A stretch of 64,000 nt of DNA from JAOPZW01 sp963788935 (GTDB taxonomy: Bacteria; Actinomycetota; Thermoleophilia; Solirubrobacterales; Solirubrobacteraceae). Location: positions 124,001-188,000 of the forward strand of contig CAWBIM010000004.1 of NCBI GenBank assembly GCA_963788935.1. The letters run 5' to 3'. The notes beneath the pieces are model-generated. The model ran no database searches, was not told where the DNA came from, and saw nothing but the letters and a program-made list of their open reading frames with translations. This document shows positions 1-7,654 of the stretch, piece after piece. The first letter of the stretch is position 1. Every line of letters starts with the position of its first letter. A program made the position numbers and the translations under genes.

Positions 1-340
1 GGCGGGGCCGGCGCGGCTGCTCGGGCTGACCCACAAGGGGCACCTCGGGACGGGGGCGGACGCCGACGTGACGATCTACGACGACCGCGCCGACCGCGAG
101 GAGATGTTCGCCACGCCGCGCTACGTCATCAAGGGCGGCCGCGTCGTCGTCCGCGACGGCGAGCTCGTCGAGGCGCTGCCCGGCGACCTGCTGCGCGTGG
201 ACGTGCCGCACGACCCCGCCGTCGAGGACGTCCTGCGGGCGCAGTTCGAGGAGCGCTACACGGTCGCGTTCGACAACTACCCGGTCAGCGAGCCGTGGCT
301 GCTCGAGCCCGCGCGCCGCGTGGAGGCGAGGCCCACGTGA
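1..340 (+). CDS. fhcA: Formyltransferase/hydrolase complex subunit A, C-terminal part
   Basis: This is the 3' end of a gene cut by the window edge; codons read from base 2. The encoded ~112 residues match the C-terminus of formylmethanofuran dehydrogenase subunit A / FhcA, an amidohydrolase-fold protein. Landmarks are PARLLGLTHKGHLGTGADAD, the end of the metal-dependent hydrolase domain, then PRYVIKGGRVVVRDGE and ERYTVAFDNYPV. In bacteria FhcA belongs to the FhcABCD complex, which releases formate from formyl-methanofuran and formyl-H4MPT in the cytoplasm. The stop TGA (338-340) overlaps the ATG of fhcD, so translation is probably coupled. The catalytic N-terminal part lies outside the window, so activity cannot be judged. 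Confidence 0.88.
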   Translation, partial: AGPARLLGLTHKGHLGTGADADVTIYDDRADREEMFATPRYVIKGGRVVVRDGELVEALPGDLLRVDVPHDPAVEDVLRAQFEERYTVAFDNYPVSEPWLLEPARRVEARPT

Positions 341-1228
341 TGCGCATCGGCGACACCGAGGTCGAGGACACGTTCGCCGAGGCGTTCCCGATGTGGGGCG
401 CGCGGATCGTCGTGACGGCCGCGAACCGCACCTGGGCGACGAACGCGGGGCGCTCGCTGACGGGCTTCGCGACGTCGGTGATCGGCTGCAAGTGCGAGGC
501 GGGGATCGAGCGCGAGCTCGCCCCGGACGAGACGCCCGACGGGCGCCCGGGGATCGCCGTGCTGCTGTTCGCCCCCGACAAGGACGGCCTGGCCAAGCGG
601 CTCGTCGAGCGCATCGGCCAGACGGTGCTCACGTGCCCGACGACGGCCTGCTTCAACGGCCTCGAGGCCGAGCGCGAGGCCGACGTCGGCGGCCAGCTGC
701 GCTTCTTCGGCGACGGCTGGCAGGCCAGCAAGGTCATCGACGGCCGCCGCTTCTGGCGCGTCCCGGTGATGGAGGGCGAGTTCCTCGTCGAGGAGCGCTT
801 CGGGATGGTCGAGGGCGTCGGCGGCGGCAACATCATCATCCTGGCCGAGGACGTCGAACGCGCGTTGGCCGCGGCGGAGGCGGCGGCCGAGGCGATGCAC
901 GCGGTCGAGGGCGCGATCATGCCGTTCCCGGGCGGGATCGCCCGCAGCGGCAGCAAGGTCGGCTCGCGCTATCCGGCGCTCATGGCCTCGACGAACCACG
1001 TCCTGTGCCCGACGCTGCGCGTGCAGGTCGACGACACGCAGGTGCCCGAGGACATCGGCTCCGTGTTCGAGATCGTGATCGACGGCCTCGCGCCCGAGCC
1101 CGTCGCCGAGGCGATGCGGGTCGGCCTCGAGGCGGCGGCGCAGCGCGGGGGCGCTGCGGATCACGGCGGGCAACTACGGCGGCAACCTCGGGCCGCACCA
1201 CTTCCCGCTCAAGGACCTCGTCCCGTGA
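340..1228 (+). CDS. fhcD: Formylmethanofuran:H4MPT formyltransferase (FhcD/Ftr), with one apparent frameshift
   Basis: The protein moves the formyl group between tetrahydromethanopterin and methanofuran within the FhcABCD complex. From ATG 340 it shows Ftr hallmarks such as EDTFAEAFPMWGARIVVTA, TACFNGLEAE, GGGNIIILAEDV and VGSRYPALMASTN. The reading frame breaks at a run of five G near 1146-1150. Beyond it, the next frame carries the expected C-terminus, ALRITAGNYGGNLGPHHFPL, ending at TGA 1226-1228. Removing one G restores a single frame of about 295 residues, the normal Ftr length. The unshifted frame runs on into fhcC and only looks like an Ftr-FhcC fusion. A sequencing error is more likely than a true mutation, because the C-terminus is intact. 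Confidence 0.9.
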
Positions 1229-2040
1229 CCCTGACGTTGACGCTCCGCGAGGCGCCGGCCGCCCCGGTCGTCGCCGACGCGCTGGTCCCGGACCGGATCG
1301 CGGCGATGAGCGCCGACGAGGTCGGGCGGCTCTCGCTCTGGCACGGCAACCGCCGCGCGGCGGTGCGCGACCTCTTCGACGTCGCGGGCGGCCGCAGCGA
1401 CGACGTCCGCATCGAGGGCGACCTGCGCCGCGTCGCGGGCCTCGCGACCGGCATGGCCGGCGGGCGCCTGACGATCGCGGGCGACGCGGGGCCGCACCTC
1501 GGCGCCGGGATGCGCGACGGCGAGATCGTCGTCGAGGGCGACGCGGGCGCCTACGCCGGCGCGGGGATGCGCGGCGGGCGCCTCGTGGTGCGCGGCTCGG
1601 CCGGCAGCCGGCTCGGCGGCGCGCTCGCGGGTGAGCGCGCGGGGATGCGCGGCGGCGAGATCGTCGTCCACGGCGACGCGGGCGAGGAGGCCGGCGCGGG
1701 CCTGCGCCGCGGGCTCGTCGCGGTCGCCGGGCGCACCGGCGCCGCCGCCGGACTGAACGCCCTCGCGGGCACGATCGTCGCCTTCGGCGAGCTCGGCGCC
1801 CACCCCGGGGCCGGGATGCGCCGCGCGAGCATCGTCGCGCTGGGCGCGGCCACCCTGCTGCCGACCTACGTGCGGGCCTGCACGTACCGTCCACCGTTCC
1901 TGCGCCTGTGCCTGCGCCGCCTGCGCGCCCTCGGCCTGCCGGTCACCGACGAGCAGATCGAGGGCGAGTACACCCGCTGGTCGGGGGACACCCTCGAGCT
2001 GCGGCGCGGTGAGATCCTGATCCTGGAGCCGCCCCGATGA
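1225..2040 (+). CDS. fhcC: Formyltransferase/hydrolase complex subunit C
   Basis: Subunit C of formylmethanofuran dehydrogenase / FhcABCD (271 aa). Residues ~60-210 form the repeated GxGxG-type parallel beta-helix shared with the glutamate synthase C-terminal domain. Repeats such as GDAGPHLGAGMRDGEIVVEG and GDAGAYAGAGMRGGRLVVRG are easy to see. In bacteria this subunit is structural in the hydrolase complex. GTG 1225 is chosen because it overlaps the corrected fhcD stop (GTGA) and leaves the usual N-terminus. The C-terminal part, with a Cys/Tyr/Arg-rich stretch before EGEYTRWSGDTLE, resembles bacterial FhcC rather than the archaeal FmdC/FwdC form. It is followed by mch with a 4-base overlap. 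Confidence 0.92.
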   Translation: MTLTLTLREAPAAPVVADALVPDRIAAMSADEVGRLSLWHGNRRAAVRDLFDVAGGRSDDVRIEGDLRRVAGLATGMAGGRLTIAGDAGPHLGAGMRDGEIVVEGDAGAYAGAGMRGGRLVVRGSAGSRLGGALAGERAGMRGGEIVVHGDAGEEAGAGLRRGLVAVAGRTGAAAGLNALAGTIVAFGELGAHPGAGMRRASIVALGAATLLPTYVRACTYRPPFLRLCLRRLRALGLPVTDEQIEGEYTRWSGDTLELRRGEILILEPPR

Positions 2041-2987
2041 CCCTCTCGCTCAACGACCGCGCCCGTGACCTCGCCGACGCCCTGGCCGCGGACGCCGACG
2101 CGCTGCGCGTCTCGGTCGCGACGCTCGACAACGGCGCCCGCCTGATCGACTGCGGCAGCGCGGTCCCCGGCGGCCTCGAGGCCGGCCGCCGCTTCGCCGA
2201 GATCACGATGGGCGGCCTGGGGTCGGTCGGGTTCGCCCCGGTCGTCCTCGACGGGCGCTGGTTCCCCGGCCTGACGGTCGTCACCGACCACCCGGCGCTC
2301 GCCTGCCTCGGGGCGCAGTACGCCGGCTGGCAGATCAAGCGCGACGACTACTTCGCGATGGCCAGCGGCCCGGGCCGCGCGCTGATCCGCGCCGAGGACC
2401 TCTACGACGACCTCGACGTCTCCGAGCAGGCCGGCGGCGCGGTGCTCTGCCTCGAGACGCGCGACGCGCCGTCCGCCGAGCTCGCGGCGTGGGTGGCCGA
2501 GCGCGCGGGCGTGGAGCCCGCGGACCTGACGCTGCTGTTCGCGCCGACCGCGAGCCTCGCCGGGTCGGTGCAGGTCGCCGCCCGGGTCGTCGAGACCGCC
2601 CTGCACAAGCTGCACGAGATCGACTTCGACGTCCGCCGCGTGGTCAGCGGGTACGGGACGTGCCCGCTGCCGCCGGTGGCCGAGAACGACGGCGCCGGGA
2701 TCGGTCGCACGAACGACGCGGTCCTCTACGGGGGCCAGGTCGAGCTCACGGTCGACGGGCCGGACGACGACCTCGAGGGGATCGTCTCGCGCCTGCCGTC
2801 GTCGGCCTCCGACGACTTCGGCCAGCCGTTCGGGAAGGTCCTCGAGGCGGCCGAGTGGGACTTCTACAAGATCGACCCGCTGCTCTTCAGCCCCGCCGAG
2901 ATCCGGCTCGTCAGCGCGGAGAGCGGGCGGTGTTTCGCCGCCGGGGGCGTGGCGCTCGACGTCCTCGAGCGATCGTTCCGGGGATGA
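2037..2987 (+). CDS. mch: Methenyl-H4MPT cyclohydrolase
   Basis: Mch hydrolyses N5,N10-methenyl-H4MPT to N5-formyl-H4MPT, the step before the Fhc complex. The 316-residue length is normal. The family signature GTCPLPPVAENDGAGIGRTN is present at ~202-221, followed by AVLYGGQVEL, with an N-terminal MGGLGSVGFAPV block. The ATG overlaps the fhcC stop (ATGA) and the TGA overlaps the next start, so the gene sits inside a tightly coupled operon. There is no sign of frame disruption. H4MPT cyclohydrolases are specific to this cofactor system and are not confused with folate FolD/FchA, so this gene alone is strong evidence for an H4MPT pathway. Confidence 0.95.
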   Translation: MTLSLNDRARDLADALAADADALRVSVATLDNGARLIDCGSAVPGGLEAGRRFAEITMGGLGSVGFAPVVLDGRWFPGLTVVTDHPALACLGAQYAGWQIKRDDYFAMASGPGRALIRAEDLYDDLDVSEQAGGAVLCLETRDAPSAELAAWVAERAGVEPADLTLLFAPTASLAGSVQVAARVVETALHKLHEIDFDVRRVVSGYGTCPLPPVAENDGAGIGRTNDAVLYGGQVELTVDGPDDDLEGIVSRLPSSASDDFGQPFGKVLEAAEWDFYKIDPLLFSPAEIRLVSAESGRCFAAGGVALDVLERSFRG

Positions 2988-3541
2988 TCGTCGAGACGGT
3001 CACGACGACGATCAACCCCGACGGCACCGTGAACTGCGCCGCGATGGGCGTGGAGTGGGGCGAGCAGACGATCGTCATCAAGCCCTATCGCGCCACCCGC
3101 ACGCTGCGCAACCTCGAGCGCCACGGCGCGGCGGTCGTCCACGTCACCGACGACATCCTGCTGTTCACCGAGGCCGCGCTCGACGACCCGCACCCGCCGA
3201 CCCGGCCGGCCGCGGCCGTCGAGGGCGCCGTGCTGGCCGACGCCTGCTCGTGGCGTGAGGTCGCCGTCGACGCGATCGAGGCGCGCGGCCCGCGAGCCCG
3301 GGTGACGACGCGGGTCGTGGCGCGCGGGGTCGGGCGCGAGTTCATCGGCCCCAACCGCGCGGCGGCCGCGGTGCTCGAGGCCTCGATCCTCGCCTCGCGC
3401 GCCCGGCGGCTGCCCGCGGGCGAGATCCGCGCGGAGCTCGCGCGCCTGGAGGTCGCGGTCGACAAGACGGCCGGCCCGCGCGAGCGCGCGGCGTGGGAGC
3501 GGGTCCTGCGGCACGTGCGCGCCGCCGCCGGCGACGGATGA
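2984..3541 (+). CDS. DUF447 family protein of the H4MPT cluster
   Basis: A 185-residue protein starting MIVETVTTTINPDGTVNCAA and continuing MGVEWG, the hallmark N-terminus of DUF447. That family resembles flavin-reductase-type split barrels and occurs in methanogens and in bacterial H4MPT gene clusters. Residues ~35-90 (TLRNLERHGAAVVHVTDDIL) fit the barrel. The C-terminal ~80 residues are helical and rich in Ala/Arg. Start and stop both overlap neighbours by four bases, placing it firmly in the C1 operon. Its biochemical role is not established to my knowledge. Conserved linkage suggests a part in cofactor synthesis or C1 flux, but that is inference. Confidence 0.85.
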   Translation: MIVETVTTTINPDGTVNCAAMGVEWGEQTIVIKPYRATRTLRNLERHGAAVVHVTDDILLFTEAALDDPHPPTRPAAAVEGAVLADACSWREVAVDAIEARGPRARVTTRVVARGVGREFIGPNRAAAAVLEASILASRARRLPAGEIRAELARLEVAVDKTAGPRERAAWERVLRHVRAAAGDG

Positions 3542-4482
3542 CGACCGTCCGCGTCGTCGCGCCCGCGCGGCTGCATCTGGGCATGCTCGACGCCTCCGGC
3601 GAGGGCGCGCGGCGCTTCGGCGGGCTCGGCGTCGGCGTGTGCCGCCCGGCGGTGGTGCTCACGGCGCAGACCGCCGGCGAGCTGACCGCCGCGGGGCCGG
3701 ACGCCGACCGCGCCCTCGCGGTGGCCGAGCGCTGCCGTGCGGCCCTCGGCCCCGGCGCGCCCGCCGCCCGGCTGGAGGTGGTCGAGGCGATCCCGCCGCA
3801 CGTCGGGCTGGGGTCCGGGACGAAGCTCGCGCTCGCCGTCGCCGCGGCGCTGGCGCGGCTTGCGGGCCAGACGCCGGACCCGGCGGCGATGGCGCGCATG
3901 GCCGGCCGCGGCGCGCGCTCGGCCGTCGGCCTGTGGACGTTCGCGGGCGGCGGGTTCGTCGTCGAGGGCGGCCGCCGCCGCGGCTCCGACGACCCGGCAC
4001 CGCTGCTCGCGCGCCATCCGATGCCGGCCGAGTGGCGCTGCGTGCTCGCGATCCCGGCGGCCGAGCCGGGGCTCTCGGGCGGGGCCGAGGAGGAGGCCTT
4101 CGCCGACCTGCGGCCCGACCCCGAGCGCTCGGCGCTGATCGCCCAGATCGTCCTCACCGCCCTGCTGCCGGCGCTCGTCGAGCGCGACCTCGCCGAGTTC
4201 GGCGCGGCCCTGACCCGGCTGCAGCGGCTCGTGGGCGACGCGTTCGCCTCCGCCCAGGGCGGCACGTTCCACCCGCGGGCCGCGCCGCTCGTCGACGCGC
4301 TCCTGCGCCACGGGGCCGCGGGGGCGGGGCAGACCTCGTGGGGGCCTGCGGTGTACGGCGTCGTCGGGTCCGAGGCCGCGGGCCGCGCGCTCGCCGACCG
4401 CCTGGGCGCGGAGATCGGCGCGGGCGGCCTGGTCGACGTCGTGCCCTTCGACGACGAGGGCGCCCGCGTGGAGGTCGCATGA
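3538..4482 (+). CDS. mptG: Beta-ribofuranosylaminobenzene 5'-phosphate synthase (GHMP superfamily)
   Basis: Beta-RFAP synthase joins p-aminobenzoate with PRPP, releasing CO2 and PPi, the first committed step of the methanopterin side chain. The 314-residue protein has the GHMP-kinase fold: VRVVAPARLHLGMLDASGEG at the N-terminus and the glycine-rich IPPHVGLGSGTKLALAVAAA near residues 84-103. A third motif is GAGQTSWGPAVYGVV near the C-terminus. The family lacks kinase activity and is diagnostic of H4MPT makers. The ATG at 3538 overlaps the DUF447 stop, and the TGA overlaps mfnB. Its p-aminobenzoate substrate would need pabA, of which only a stub survives in this window (8517). Confidence 0.88.
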   Translation: MTTVRVVAPARLHLGMLDASGEGARRFGGLGVGVCRPAVVLTAQTAGELTAAGPDADRALAVAERCRAALGPGAPAARLEVVEAIPPHVGLGSGTKLALAVAAALARLAGQTPDPAAMARMAGRGARSAVGLWTFAGGGFVVEGGRRRGSDDPAPLLARHPMPAEWRCVLAIPAAEPGLSGGAEEEAFADLRPDPERSALIAQIVLTALLPALVERDLAEFGAALTRLQRLVGDAFASAQGGTFHPRAAPLVDALLRHGAAGAGQTSWGPAVYGVVGSEAAGRALADRLGAEIGAGGLVDVVPFDDEGARVEVA

Positions 4483-5192
4483 GGCTGCTCGTGAGCGTGA
4501 CCGACGCCGCCGAGGCGCGGCTCGCCGTGGCGGGCGGGGTCGACGTCGTGGACGTCAAGAACCCGGCCGAGGGCTCGCTCGGCGCGCCCGCGCCCGCGGT
4601 GCTCGCGGCCGTCCGCGCCGCCGTGCCCGCCGACCGCGAGCTCAGCGCCGCGCTCGGCGACCTGCCCGCCCTGCCCGGGACGGCCGCGCTCGCCGCGGTC
4701 GGGGCCGCGCGCTCGGGCGCGGCGTCGGTGAAGCTCGGGCTGGTCGGCTGCGCGAATGTCGACAGCGCGGTGGCGGTGCTGCGCGCGGCGCGCGCCGCCG
4801 TTGCCGGCGAGGCCGACGTGGTCGCCGTCGCCTACGCCGACGCCGCGCGCGTGCCGAGCCGACCGCTGGCGCCCGCCGACCTCGTGGCCGCGGCCCGCGC
4901 CGCGGGGGTCCGCGGGTGCCTCGTGGACACGGCGGTCAAGGACGGCCGCGGGCTCCTGCACTGGCTCGACCCCGACGCGCTCGCGGCGATCGTGGCCGAC
5001 GCGCACGACGCGGGGCTCGAGATCGCGCTGGCGGGAGAGCTCCGGGCCGAGGAGCTGCCCGTCGTCCGCGCCAGCGGGGCCGACATCGCCGGGGTGCGCT
5101 CGGCCGCGTGCCGCGACGGGCGCCGGACGGCCCCGATCGACCCCGCCCGCATCGCCCGGCTGCGCGCGGTCTGTGCCGCCGTCGCCCGCTGA
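4479..5192 (+). CDS. mfnB: (5-formylfuran-3-yl)methyl phosphate synthase
   Basis: MfnB condenses two glyceraldehyde-3-phosphate molecules into the furan precursor of methanofuran. The 237-residue TIM barrel keeps the family's catalytic positions: Asp25 and Lys27 in VDVVDVKNPAEGSLGAP, Lys85 in SVKLGLVG, and the Asp-Thr-Ala-x-Lys-Asp motif at 150-155. These numbers nearly coincide with those of the characterised Methanocaldococcus enzyme. The start overlaps the mptG stop (ATGA), making this the last gene of the plus-strand run. The next gene is convergent, only three bases beyond the stop. In bacteria the product is needed for the methanofuran-like cofactor used by Fhc. Confidence 0.9.
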   Translation: MRLLVSVTDAAEARLAVAGGVDVVDVKNPAEGSLGAPAPAVLAAVRAAVPADRELSAALGDLPALPGTAALAAVGAARSGAASVKLGLVGCANVDSAVAVLRAARAAVAGEADVVAVAYADAARVPSRPLAPADLVAAARAAGVRGCLVDTAVKDGRGLLHWLDPDALAAIVADAHDAGLEIALAGELRAEELPVVRASGADIAGVRSAACRDGRRTAPIDPARIARLRAVCAAVAR

Positions 5193-5195
5193 GGG

Positions 5196-5852
5196 CTACG
5201 CGGCCGCGATCCGCGTGCCGGTCGTGCGGCCGCGGTCGAGCAGCTCGACGAGCCGTGCGGGGTCACGGCCGCCGATCACCCACGTCTCGACCCGGGCGTC
5301 CGCGAGCGCGGTGGGCAGGTGGGCGTCGACGCCGCCGGGGCGCAGGGCCGCGAGCTCGTCCACCGTCAGCTCGGCGATCGGGTCGCCGGCGGGCGGCCAC
5401 GCGCGGTACAGGCCGTCGACCGGCTTGACGAGCACGAGCCGGGCCGCGCCCGCGGCCCCCGCGACCCAGGCGGCGATCGCGTCCGACGTGACGGCCCACG
5501 ACTCGGGCAGCGCGGCGCGCTCGCGCAGGAGGGCGTAGGGGAGGAGGACCGCCACGCCGGGCTCGGCCGCGGCCGGCGGCAGGTCCGTGCGCCGCGCGGC
5601 GCCCGGGATCAGGTCCGCGAGCGCCCAGCCGAAGGCGTCCATCGCGAGGATCGCCATCCAGTGCGCGGTCCGCGGCCGCAGCCCGAGGCGGCGGTCCTGC
5701 GCGCGCACGGCGTCGGCGAGCTCTCCGCCGCCGGGGACGACGAGCAGCCGGTGACGCGCCCCCGCATCGGCGATCGCCCCGCACAGCGCGCGCAGCGCCT
5801 CGTCGCCCGCCTCGCGGGCCAGGCCGCCCCCGACCTTGACGACCGTCAGCAC
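5196..5852 (-). CDS. mfnE: Amino acid kinase family protein, MfnE-like
   Basis: A 218-residue member of the aspartate/glutamate/uridylate kinase superfamily. VVKVGGGLARE at the N-terminus is the nucleotide-binding glycine loop, followed by LLVVPGGGELADAVR and, near the C-terminus, KPVDGLYRA. In archaea MfnE phosphorylates 5-(aminomethyl)-3-furanmethanol phosphate to the diphosphate in methanofuran synthesis; small kinases of this type recur in bacterial H4MPT clusters. GTG 5852 gives a start right at the first beta strand and overlaps the upstream mfnF-like stop by seven bases. The assignment rests on fold plus neighbourhood, so substrate identity is inferred. Confidence 0.78.
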   Translation of the reverse strand: MLTVVKVGGGLAREAGDEALRALCGAIADAGARHRLLVVPGGGELADAVRAQDRRLGLRPRTAHWMAILAMDAFGWALADLIPGAARRTDLPPAAAEPGVAVLLPYALLRERAALPESWAVTSDAIAAWVAGAAGAARLVLVKPVDGLYRAWPPAGDPIAELTVDELAALRPGGVDAHLPTALADARVETWVIGGRDPARLVELLDRGRTTGTRIAAA

Positions 5853-6865
5853 GCCGCGCGCACGCGGGCGGCGGCCAGGGCGGCGAGGGCGGCGGCCGGG
5901 GCCGCGTCGCGCTCGGCCTCTGTCCACGGCATCTCGGCGACCGGCCGGCCGAGCCGCGCCGCCGCCTCGCGGGCGAGGAACGCGCCGGCGCCGAACGTCA
6001 CGACCGGCGCGTCGTCGTCCGCGACGCGCGTGGCGACCTGGCGGGCGGCGGCCTCGATCTGGCCGACCTGCGCGGCGTGCAGGTGGGCGGCGATCGCGTC
6101 GATCTCGGCCGGCGCGAGCTGGTCGGCGTCGGAGCAGACGAGCCGCGCCACGCGCTCGCGGGCGGCCTCGACGCTCGCGGCCCGGCCGTCCGGCGTCGGG
6201 CACGTGTAGGCGTCGGGCGCGAGGTGGCCGAGGATCAGGTGCACGTCGGCCGTGACGGCGAACAGCTCGGACGCGACCGGGCACCAACCACCCCGGACGG
6301 GGACGCGCGGCGCGATCGCGGCGAGGTTCGTGCGCAGCAGGCCGGTGTAGACGAGCTCGCCGGCGAGCAGGCGGTCGAGGTCCGTGCGCCCGGCGGCGGC
6401 GACGCGGCCGGCCGCGATCGGGATGACGTCGGCGGTCGTGCTGCCGACGTCGAGCATCAGCGCGTCGGGGTGGACCGCGGCGACGGCCATGGCGCTCGCG
6501 ACCCAGTTGGCCGCCGCGACGTCGAGCGGGCGCTCGCGCGCCTCGCCGACGCCGACGAGCTCGCCCGCGGTCGTGAGCACGAGCACCGGCCCCGGGACGA
6601 CGGCAGCGACCGCGTCGAGGACGTGCGCGATCCCCTCGGCCTTGGTCCGGAACGCGTCGGAGAGCTCGGCCGTCGTCGTGACGGCCGTGAGCTCGGGCGG
6701 CGCGCCCGCCGTCAGCCCGGCGACGACGTCGCGGAGGACGGTCGCGAGCGGCTCGCCCTCGCGCCAGACCTCGAACGGGCGCGAGATCGTGCGCCGCTCG
6801 TCGCCGTCGCGCCAGACGCCCTTCGTGTTGGCCCCGCCGATGTCGAGGCCGATCACGCCGCGCAT
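5846..6865 (-). CDS. mfnF: MfnF-like hydantoinase/ASKHA-fold protein of the H4MPT pathway
   Basis: A 339-residue protein with two ASKHA-type phosphate loops: GLDIGGANTKGVW at residues ~5-17 and MLDVGSTTADVIPIAAG in the middle. It matches the family annotated as H4MPT-linked C1 transfer pathway protein, whose archaeal member MfnF couples the furan diphosphate to gamma-glutamyltyramine to build methanofuran. Supporting segments are GEPLATVLRDVV, LLAGELVYTGLLRTN and CPTPDGRAA. The ATG at 6865 is 18 bases from the divergent HisA-like start, so the promoter region between them is extremely short. It is translated together with the downstream kinase through a 7-base overlap. Confidence 0.82.
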   Translation of the reverse strand: MRGVIGLDIGGANTKGVWRDGDERRTISRPFEVWREGEPLATVLRDVVAGLTAGAPPELTAVTTTAELSDAFRTKAEGIAHVLDAVAAVVPGPVLVLTTAGELVGVGEARERPLDVAAANWVASAMAVAAVHPDALMLDVGSTTADVIPIAAGRVAAAGRTDLDRLLAGELVYTGLLRTNLAAIAPRVPVRGGWCPVASELFAVTADVHLILGHLAPDAYTCPTPDGRAASVEAARERVARLVCSDADQLAPAEIDAIAAHLHAAQVGQIEAAARQVATRVADDDAPVVTFGAGAFLAREAAARLGRPVAEMPWTEAERDAAPAAALAALAAARVRAAC

Positions 6866-6883
6866 CCGCGACCCTTCGGGCTC

Positions 6884-7654
6884 GTGCGCGTGGTCCCGGT
6901 CATCGATCTCAAGGGCGGAGTCGCCGTGCACGCCGTGCGCGGGGAGCGCGAACGCTACCGCCCGCTCCGCAGCGGCCTGGTCGCCGGCGCCGACCCGGTG
7001 GCGGTCACCCGCGCCGTCCGCGACCGCCTCGGCCTCGACGAGCTCTACGTCGCCGACCTCGACGCGATCACCGGCGGCGAGGGCCACGGCGAGCTGGTCG
7101 CCGCGCTCGCCCGGGAGGCGCGGGTCATGGTCGACGCGGGGGCGACGGACCCGGCGGCCGTCGCGGCGCTCCTCGAGCTCGGGGTCGCCCGCGTGATCGT
7201 CGGCACCGAGTCGCTGCCCGGGATCGACGCCCTCCGGCGCCTGCGCGCCGCGCTCCCCGACGCGCCGCTCGTCGTCAGCCTCGACCTCCGCGGCGGCCGC
7301 ACCCTGTCGCCCGACCCCGCGCTCGCCGCCCTCGGCCCGGCGGACGCGCTCGCGCGCCTGGCCGCCGCGGGCGCGGACGAGGCCATCGTCCTCGACCTCG
7401 CGCGCGTCGGCTCGGGCGAGGGCCCGGACGTCGCACTGCTCGCGGCGCTGCGCGCGCGGTGCCCGGAGGTCGCGCTGCTCGCGGGCGGCGGCGTCCGCGA
7501 CGCCGCCGACCTGCACGCGCTCGCGGACGCGGGCGCCGCCGGCGCGCTCGTGGCGACGGCGCTGCACTCGGGGGCGATCGGGGCGCGGGAGCTGGCGGAG
7601 CTCGTCAGCCCTCCAACGTCGCCACCAGCGCCGCCGCCACGTCCACCCCCGTAG
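6884..7654 (+). CDS. HisA/HisF-like TIM-barrel protein of the C1 cluster
   Basis: A ~256-residue (beta/alpha)8 barrel related to HisA. It keeps the two acidic residues expected in HisA-type isomerases: the N-terminal Asp in VVPVIDLKGG and the mid-barrel Asp in VVSLDLRGGR. Phosphate-binding loops are VMVDAGATD, VIVGTES and LLAGGGVRDAADL. HisA-like paralogues are known companions of H4MPT/MFR genes and are thought to work in cofactor synthesis, not histidine synthesis; no his genes are nearby. GTG 6884 (V-R-V-V-P) is the best start because the barrel begins immediately. The Pro-rich tail (PPTSPPAPPPRPPP) overlaps the convergent ligase gene by 50 bases and is probably non-functional. Confidence 0.75.
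   Translation: MRVVPVIDLKGGVAVHAVRGERERYRPLRSGLVAGADPVAVTRAVRDRLGLDELYVADLDAITGGEGHGELVAALAREARVMVDAGATDPAAVAALLELGVARVIVGTESLPGIDALRRLRAALPDAPLVVSLDLRGGRTLSPDPALAALGPADALARLAAAGADEAIVLDLARVGSGEGPDVALLAALRARCPEVALLAGGGVRDAADLHALADAGAAGALVATALHSGAIGARELAELVSPPTSPPAPPPRPPP

Noticed and set aside
295..2040. A single 581-codon frame that looks like an FhcD-FhcC fusion
   Set aside because: The true FhcD C-terminus is in the neighbouring frame beyond a G5 tract, and FhcC has its own GTG overlapping that stop. The fusion arises only from the slip.
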